Of a stretch of DNA of 64,000 nucleotides, positions 59,788 to 64,000 are shown in pieces. Position numbers and translations under genes: made by a program. The notes under the pieces were generated by a model. It ran no database searches, had not been told where the DNA came from, and worked only from the letters and a program-made list of their open reading frames with translations. The stretch's first letter is position 1, and each line of letters opens with the position of its first letter. This stretch comes from Arthrobacter sp. C2. Its GTDB lineage: Bacteria; Actinomycetota; Actinomycetes; Actinomycetales; Micrococcaceae. The stretch covers positions 2,294,001-2,358,000 of the forward strand of contig CP042428.1 of the NCBI GenBank assembly GCA_024207135.1. Reading direction: 5' to 3'.

Positions 59788-60659
59788 GGCTGTGATCCTT
59801 CAAGCTTGGTCTGGAGGTGGCGTCCCAACGAGGTTGCCGCCAGGGCGAGGGCGACGATGGCAAGGCCTGGCATGACCTCGAGCCACCACGCCTTGGTGAT
59901 GAACATTCGTCCGGCATCCAGCAGGGCGCCCCACTCGGGGGACGGCGGTGCCACGCCCAAGCCCAGGAAGGCCAGTCCGGATGCCCAGACGATGGACTGT
60001 CCCACGCCCAGGGTGACCACCGCGATGAGCGGCCGCATGGCGTTGGGGAAGACATGTTGGCGAAGTACCCGCCATCGGCTATGTCCCAGCGCGTGGGCCG
60101 CTTCGACGTATCCGGAGTTGCGTACGGCCAATACCTGTCCGCGGATCATGCGCGCATAGCCCGGGGCCGTTCCCAGCCCCACGGCGACGATCTGCGTGGT
60201 GACGCTTGGTCCGTAGATCGTCACAAAGAGCATGGCGAGCAGCAGCACGGGGAACGCAAAGAGCACTTCCAGGCCGCGGTTGATCAGGCCGTCGGCAAAC
60301 CGGCCGCCGAGCCCGGCAGTGACGCCGAGGACCGTGGCAATCCCAATGGCCAGTCCCGTGGCGCCGAGCCCGATCAGCAGGGATTCTCGGGTTCCGTACA
60401 CCACCCGGGTGTAGAGGTCGCGTCCCGACTGGTCGGTGCCGAACCAATGGTCGGAACTGGGTGCCTGCAGTGCGGCTCCCAGGTCGATGGCCAGCGGGTC
60501 GGCTCCGGTCAAAAGCCTCGGGGCCAGTGCGGCAATCACGAAGAATGCCAGAACGGCCGTGCTGATGACCGCTGCCACAGGGATACCGCCAAGCAGCGAG
60601 GCGATGGAAGTCCGGGTGTTGGTTCCGGGTTTTCCGGGCGTAAGTGTCGTGGTGCTCAT
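59784..60659 (-). CDS. Peptide-type ABC transporter permease (DppC-like)
   Basis: The 291-residue permease has about six helices and the DppC N-terminal extracellular segment PLAIDLGAALQAPSSDHWFG, then TDQSGRDLYTRVVYGTRESL. The coupling segment EAAHALGHSRWRVLRQHVFP lies in the last third. It pairs with the DppB-like protein encoded before it, with overlapping stop and start (ATGA). It ends where the ATPase gene begins. Confidence 0.9.
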   Translation of the reverse strand: MSTTTLTPGKPGTNTRTSIASLLGGIPVAAVISTAVLAFFVIAALAPRLLTGADPLAIDLGAALQAPSSDHWFGTDQSGRDLYTRVVYGTRESLLIGLGATGLAIGIATVLGVTAGLGGRFADGLINRGLEVLFAFPVLLLAMLFVTIYGPSVTTQIVAVGLGTAPGYARMIRGQVLAVRNSGYVEAAHALGHSRWRVLRQHVFPNAMRPLIAVVTLGVGQSIVWASGLAFLGLGVAPPSPEWGALLDAGRMFITKAWWLEVMPGLAIVALALAATSLGRHLQTKLEGSQP

Positions 60660-61681
60660 GATTTCTTCAACCTCGGATCAATCAGGGTATATGCAATGTC
60701 CACCAACAGGTTTGCCAGCACGTAGATGACGGCCACAAGGATCACGATTCCGCAGACCACCGGAAGGTCCCGGGAGTTCACCGCGGTGACAAGGACCTTG
60801 CCCAAGCCGGGCCTGGTGAAGATGCTTTCGGCAATCACGGCGCCGGAGAACAGGGAACCCAATGCCCACCCGCTCAGGGTGATGCCCGGGAGCACCGAGT
60901 GGCGCAGCACGTGACGTAGGCGAACCCCGGTGTCCCCCATGCCGCGCATCCTTGCTGTCAATGCGAAGGGCTGGTCCATGCCCGACTCGAATTCGGTACG
61001 AATCACTTGGCCGAGGAAGCCCGCCAATGGGATTCCCAGTGTCAGCGCAGGCAAGAGCAGTCCGCCGATCCCGGTGCCGCCAACCACCGGGAAGAGTCCC
61101 AGGTTCAAGGCGAAGACAACCAGCAGGATGACCCCGAGCCAGTATTGGGGCAGGCCGGCGGCCAGGGCTTCAAGCCCTGACGCCACGGAGGAAAAGAATC
61201 GGTTCCGTTTCGCGGTGCCGACAATCACTAAAGTGGAGATGACCCAGGCAATCAGCAGGGAGGTAAACGTCAGCACGATGGTCGGGGCGATCTGGTCGCC
61301 GATCACCTCGGTGACGGGTTTGTGCAGCTGGTACGAGATGCCCAGGTTTCCTGTGGCGAGGTCTCCCAGGAACCGGAAGTACTGCACGAAGAGCGGATCG
61401 GTGAAGCCGTATTTCTCGTTGATGGGTGCCAACTCAGCAGCAGTTCGTTCCTGGATCTGCCCGTTGAGCTGGTTTAGCAGAAGGGTGGCCCTGTCCCCCG
61501 GCAGCAAGGACTGGATGAGGAAGGTGAACGTGGCTGCCGCCCATACGACTCCCGCCGCTGTCAGCAGCCTGGTGCCCAGGCTGCGCAGGCCTGCAATGGC
61601 GTGCCTGTCGCGCCGCCGCGGGCTGCTTGCCGGGTCTGTACCCGGTGCGAGGCCGTTCTCTCGTGTTTCAAGGATGCTCAT
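60656..61681 (-). CDS. Peptide-type ABC transporter permease (DppB-like)
   Basis: The 341-residue permease is of the DppB type: a first helix after a long N-terminal tail (LLTAAGVVWAAATFTFLIQS), LPGD, a long periplasmic loop, LPQYWLGVILLVVFAL, and the coupling region TARMRGMGDTGVRLRHVLRH. The N-terminal tail of about 35 residues is longer than usual. It starts six bases after the binding-protein stop and overlaps the DppC gene. Confidence 0.9.
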   Translation of the reverse strand: MSILETRENGLAPGTDPASSPRRRDRHAIAGLRSLGTRLLTAAGVVWAAATFTFLIQSLLPGDRATLLLNQLNGQIQERTAAELAPINEKYGFTDPLFVQYFRFLGDLATGNLGISYQLHKPVTEVIGDQIAPTIVLTFTSLLIAWVISTLVIVGTAKRNRFFSSVASGLEALAAGLPQYWLGVILLVVFALNLGLFPVVGGTGIGGLLLPALTLGIPLAGFLGQVIRTEFESGMDQPFALTARMRGMGDTGVRLRHVLRHSVLPGITLSGWALGSLFSGAVIAESIFTRPGLGKVLVTAVNSRDLPVVCGIVILVAVIYVLANLLVDIAYTLIDPRLKKS

Positions 61682-61687
61682 GACGGT

Positions 61688-63361
61688 CTATTCGGTGAAG
61701 TAGGCGTCGTGGAACACCGGCTCGCCCTGAGAGGCTTCTAGCCAGATGTCCTTGAGCTTGGGGTTGCTCGCCACCGAGGAAGTCTGTGTGTACAGGCCCA
61801 CGGCAACGGCCTGGTCACTGAGCAATTGCTGGGCCTGCCCGTAGAGTTTGTTCGCCTCGGCCGTGGTCTTCGCCGAGTTGGCCTTCAAGATGATGTCCTC
61901 GATCTCGGCATTGTTGTAGAACGTCGTGTTGGCGGGGTTTGGTTTTTTCTCGGTGTTCTGGCGGAAATTAATGTGAAGGATCCCTGCATGTGGGCTCGTC
62001 CAATAGCCCAGCTGGGCGTCGTAGCTGTCGGGCGTGGAGAACTGTCCCGAGAACAACTCGGCCTGCGTTGCCGGTACCAACGTGACCTTGAATCCGGTGG
62101 CCTTCACTTGTTCCTGCAAGTTCTGCAGGGCGGTGGCACCTTCGGCCGTGACGATGGAGTTCAGGCCAAAGACGATCTTTACTTCCAGTTCCTTGCCGTC
62201 CTTGGTGCGGGTTCCTTCCGCGGAGCGTTCGGTCCAGCCGGCCTGGTCCAGGAGCGTGTTGGCCTTTGCCGCATCAAACGGGTAATCGACAGCGACATCC
62301 GGGTTGTATCCGGGGGTGCTGCTGCTCACCGTTCCATTGCCTTCGAAAGGTACAACGCCGAGGAACGCCGAGTCCACCACTGCCTTGCGGTCGGCGCTGT
62401 AGGCAAATGCCTGGCGGACCTTCACATCGGTGAATGGACCTTCAACGGTGTTCAGCGAAAGGGTCACCGGACGGCCCGGTGTCAGGTATTGCTGGACGTC
62501 GAATTGCGACTTGGCCGTGTCGAAGTCAACGGTCGGCACCTCGCCGATGGCGTCTGATTCTCCGCTGGCCAACGAACCAAAGCGGGAGGTGTTGTCCTGG
62601 ATGAATGACCAGACAACCGAATCGACGTAGGCCGGTCCTTGGTGCTTCGCATTTTGCGGTGCTGAGTTGTACGCGTCGTTGCGGTTGAACGTGATCGATT
62701 GGCCGCGCTTCCATTCACCGACGGTGAAGGGACCGGAACCGATGGGAGCCTCGCAATTTTCGGCTTCGGAACGCGTTCCGAGAGCCGTCGGGGATTGGAT
62801 GCCAAAGTAGCCCTGGCTGAGCGCGGAGAGAAATGGCGTGAATGGATCGCTGAGCTTGACTTCGAGGGTCTTCGCATCGATCGCACGACTGGAGGAATAG
62901 TAGTCACCGATGTGGGCTTGGACCGTTCCGTTGCCGCCTGCCTGCCAGAATTCGAAGTTGTCGCTCACAGCCTGGGCGTCCAACGGTGTCCCGTCAGTGA
63001 ATTCCAATCCGGGCTTCAACGTAAAGGTCCACGTGAGCTGGTCTTCGCTCACTTTCCACTTTTCGGCCAACCACGGAACGATCGATCCGTCCTCGGTCTG
63101 AGACACCAGGGAATCGAGCACCTGGCGGGAAAGGAAAGCCTGCTGGACCCAGCCGCCGTAGACGCATGCAGGTTCCTGCAGGTGGGCGTACCGGATGGTT
63201 CCGCCATCCACTTTTTCGCCGGTACCTGCGTTGGCGGCCGGCGTTGTCTGGCCTCCGCATGCTGCCAGGAGCAGGGAGAGCGCTGCGGCGGAGGCAGCTG
63301 CCCCCACCTTGACAGTCTTGGAACGGGAAGTCGGCTGGTACGCCGGCTGGCGGTTTTTCAC
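61688..63361 (-). CDS. Peptide-type ABC transporter substrate-binding lipoprotein
   Basis: The 557-residue precursor has a basic N terminus, a hydrophobic stretch and lipobox C35 (LLLAAC). A cluster-C (SBP_bac_5) fold follows: WKVSEDQLTWTFTLKPGLEF near residue 100, then GSGPFTVGEWKRGQSITFNRN and VRQAFAYSADRKAVVD. GTG 63361 is preceded by GCAGGAG at proper spacing; the longer frame to 63505 has no such signal. It is the first gene of the transporter/monooxygenase operon. DppA-like proteins bind many solutes beyond peptides, so the ligand is inferred only from the monooxygenase neighbours. Confidence 0.9.
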   Translation of the reverse strand: MKNRQPAYQPTSRSKTVKVGAAASAAALSLLLAACGGQTTPAANAGTGEKVDGGTIRYAHLQEPACVYGGWVQQAFLSRQVLDSLVSQTEDGSIVPWLAEKWKVSEDQLTWTFTLKPGLEFTDGTPLDAQAVSDNFEFWQAGGNGTVQAHIGDYYSSSRAIDAKTLEVKLSDPFTPFLSALSQGYFGIQSPTALGTRSEAENCEAPIGSGPFTVGEWKRGQSITFNRNDAYNSAPQNAKHQGPAYVDSVVWSFIQDNTSRFGSLASGESDAIGEVPTVDFDTAKSQFDVQQYLTPGRPVTLSLNTVEGPFTDVKVRQAFAYSADRKAVVDSAFLGVVPFEGNGTVSSSTPGYNPDVAVDYPFDAAKANTLLDQAGWTERSAEGTRTKDGKELEVKIVFGLNSIVTAEGATALQNLQEQVKATGFKVTLVPATQAELFSGQFSTPDSYDAQLGYWTSPHAGILHINFRQNTEKKPNPANTTFYNNAEIEDIILKANSAKTTAEANKLYGQAQQLLSDQAVAVGLYTQTSSVASNPKLKDIWLEASQGEPVFHDAYFTE

Positions 63362-63707
63362 GGTGGTACTCCTGCTTGTTGATGGGGGGCTTGGCCCAGG
63401 TCTCAAGGATCGAAACTTGTTTGGCGATATGTCTGAGACAGTTCTATCCGTGAGGCGGAGCGCGGCGCCAGCACCTAGACGTGGCTCCTTTGCATGGGTT
63501 CTCATCCCTCAACGCTGCGTCACATCGCGACATCGAGGACGCTTCACAAACCTGTCATATCGTCACAAGAGGACTTGTGACGACCCGGCACTTCGTAATC
63601 TTCCGGGCCCGGGTTCGCGACTGCAAACATCGATGCAGACCAGCATTGCCGGGGGCGCCAAGCCACCAACGTTCAAGATTTCTCGTGGACCAATAAGGAG
63701 TTACACC
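63362..63707. other. Divergent intergenic region of the monooxygenase genes
   Basis: These 346 bases separate the minus-strand transporter operon from the plus-strand monooxygenase gene. TGTCTGAGACA near 63430 is a small palindrome on the operon side, and a larger inverted repeat lies at 63560-63583. I find no gene and no riboswitch that I recognise. Confidence 0.5.
63560..63583. promoter_or_regulatory. Inverted repeat, probable operator
   Basis: TCGTCACAAG (63560-63569) and CTTGTGACGA (63574-63583) are perfect 10-base arms around AGGA. The repeat lies midway between the divergent monooxygenase gene and transporter operon. A regulator binding there could control both, but no regulator gene is present in the visible part. 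Confidence 0.6.
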
Positions 63708-64000
63708 GTGAGCAAGCCACTTCACTTCAACGCATTCGTCATGAATACGACCAGCCACATCCACCATGGCCAGTGGCGCCGCCCGGACGCGGGCCAGACC
63801 GAATTCAACGACGTCAACACCTGGATCGATCTGGCCCAGACGCTCGAGGCGGCCAAGTTCGACGCCATGTTCTTTGCCGACGTCTCGGGGCTGTACGGGG
63901 ATTCGGACGCGGACTTCGACGTCTACGCAAACGAAGGCCTGCAGATCCCGTCCAACGATCCCACGGTGCTCCTTGGGGCACTCGCGGTCAGCACCAAGCA
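63708..64000 (+). CDS. NtaA/DmoA-family monooxygenase, partial at window edge
   Basis: A GTG at 63708 preceded by AAGGAG (63694-63699) opens a frame beginning VSKPLHFNAFVMNTTSHIHH and continuing through FDAMFFADVSGLYG to the edge. By ungapped alignment, 71 of the 97 visible residues equal those of the monooxygenase at 56663-58060. Its 3' end lies outside. It is divergent from the transporter operon, so the same substrate class is likely. The duplicate suggests two successive oxygenations or two related substrates. Confidence 0.88.
   Translation, partial: MSKPLHFNAFVMNTTSHIHHGQWRRPDAGQTEFNDVNTWIDLAQTLEAAKFDAMFFADVSGLYGDSDADFDVYANEGLQIPSNDPTVLLGALAVSTK

Overview
This window looks like chromosomal DNA from a high-GC Gram-positive bacterium, most likely a Micrococcaceae-type actinobacterium (Arthrobacter, Paeniglutamicibacter, Glutamicibacter and relatives). 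The signs are dense GC-rich genes with many GTG and some TTG starts, lipobox and Sec signals of Gram-positive style, actinobacterial regulator families, and a GTTTCACGTGAAAC parS-type core. No rRNA, tRNA, CRISPR, prophage or intact insertion sequence is visible. Genus-level naming is inference.

Left part (1-20.7 kb): an OsmC-like protein; an AztD-like zinc metallochaperone behind a Zur-like box; a frameshifted YwqK/MORN-type gene; a secreted 5'-nucleotidase; an amino-acid permease; a CynX/NimT-type exporter; a TetR/DUF1304/CurA-type group around a symmetric operator; a lactate module (lctP and FadR-type regulator facing lutABC, with three TGGTNNNACCA operators); a two-gene ABC exporter; and an IclR regulator divergent from an aromatic-acid-type MFS transporter.

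Centre (20.8-31.7 kb): the most coherent block is a minus-strand, eleven-gene operon headed by a TetR regulator. It encodes BadI-, AliB-, BadH-, AliA-, glutaryl-CoA-dehydrogenase-, BadK- and 3-hydroxyacyl-CoA-dehydrogenase-like proteins, a further acyl-CoA dehydrogenase, a degenerate SDR and a MaoC protein. Together these can be read as cyclohexanecarboxylate activation, ring beta-oxidation, hydrolytic ring opening to pimeloyl-CoA, and breakdown through glutaryl-CoA. A perfect 18-bp palindrome precedes it.

Middle right (31.8-44.4 kb): a solitary fumarate-reductase-type flavoprotein divergent from a LysR regulator, a DUF4184 membrane protein, a cytosine/guanine-deaminase-type enzyme, a decayed IS110 transposase, a lysine-rich secreted RsiV-like protein, a parS-like hairpin, and an OpuC-type osmoprotectant ABC operon flanked by a diverged repeat. 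A 1.2-kb stretch without a convincing gene follows.

Right part (44.4-64 kb): a short leader ORF coupled to an amidohydrolase that lacks the usual metal-binding HxH, then a KDPG-type aldolase, a fumarylacetoacetase-family hydrolase and an RraA-like protein; an NAD(P)-binding protein; an acyl-CoA ligase; a methyltransferase; a CitE-like lyase; a CycA-type permease; two tandem DUF4262 genes; and a six-gene operon (peptide-type ABC transporter, NtaA/DmoA-type flavin monooxygenase, DszC/SfnB-type flavoprotein) suggesting scavenging of an organosulfur or similar compound. A second monooxygenase paralogue begins at 63708 and runs off the window.
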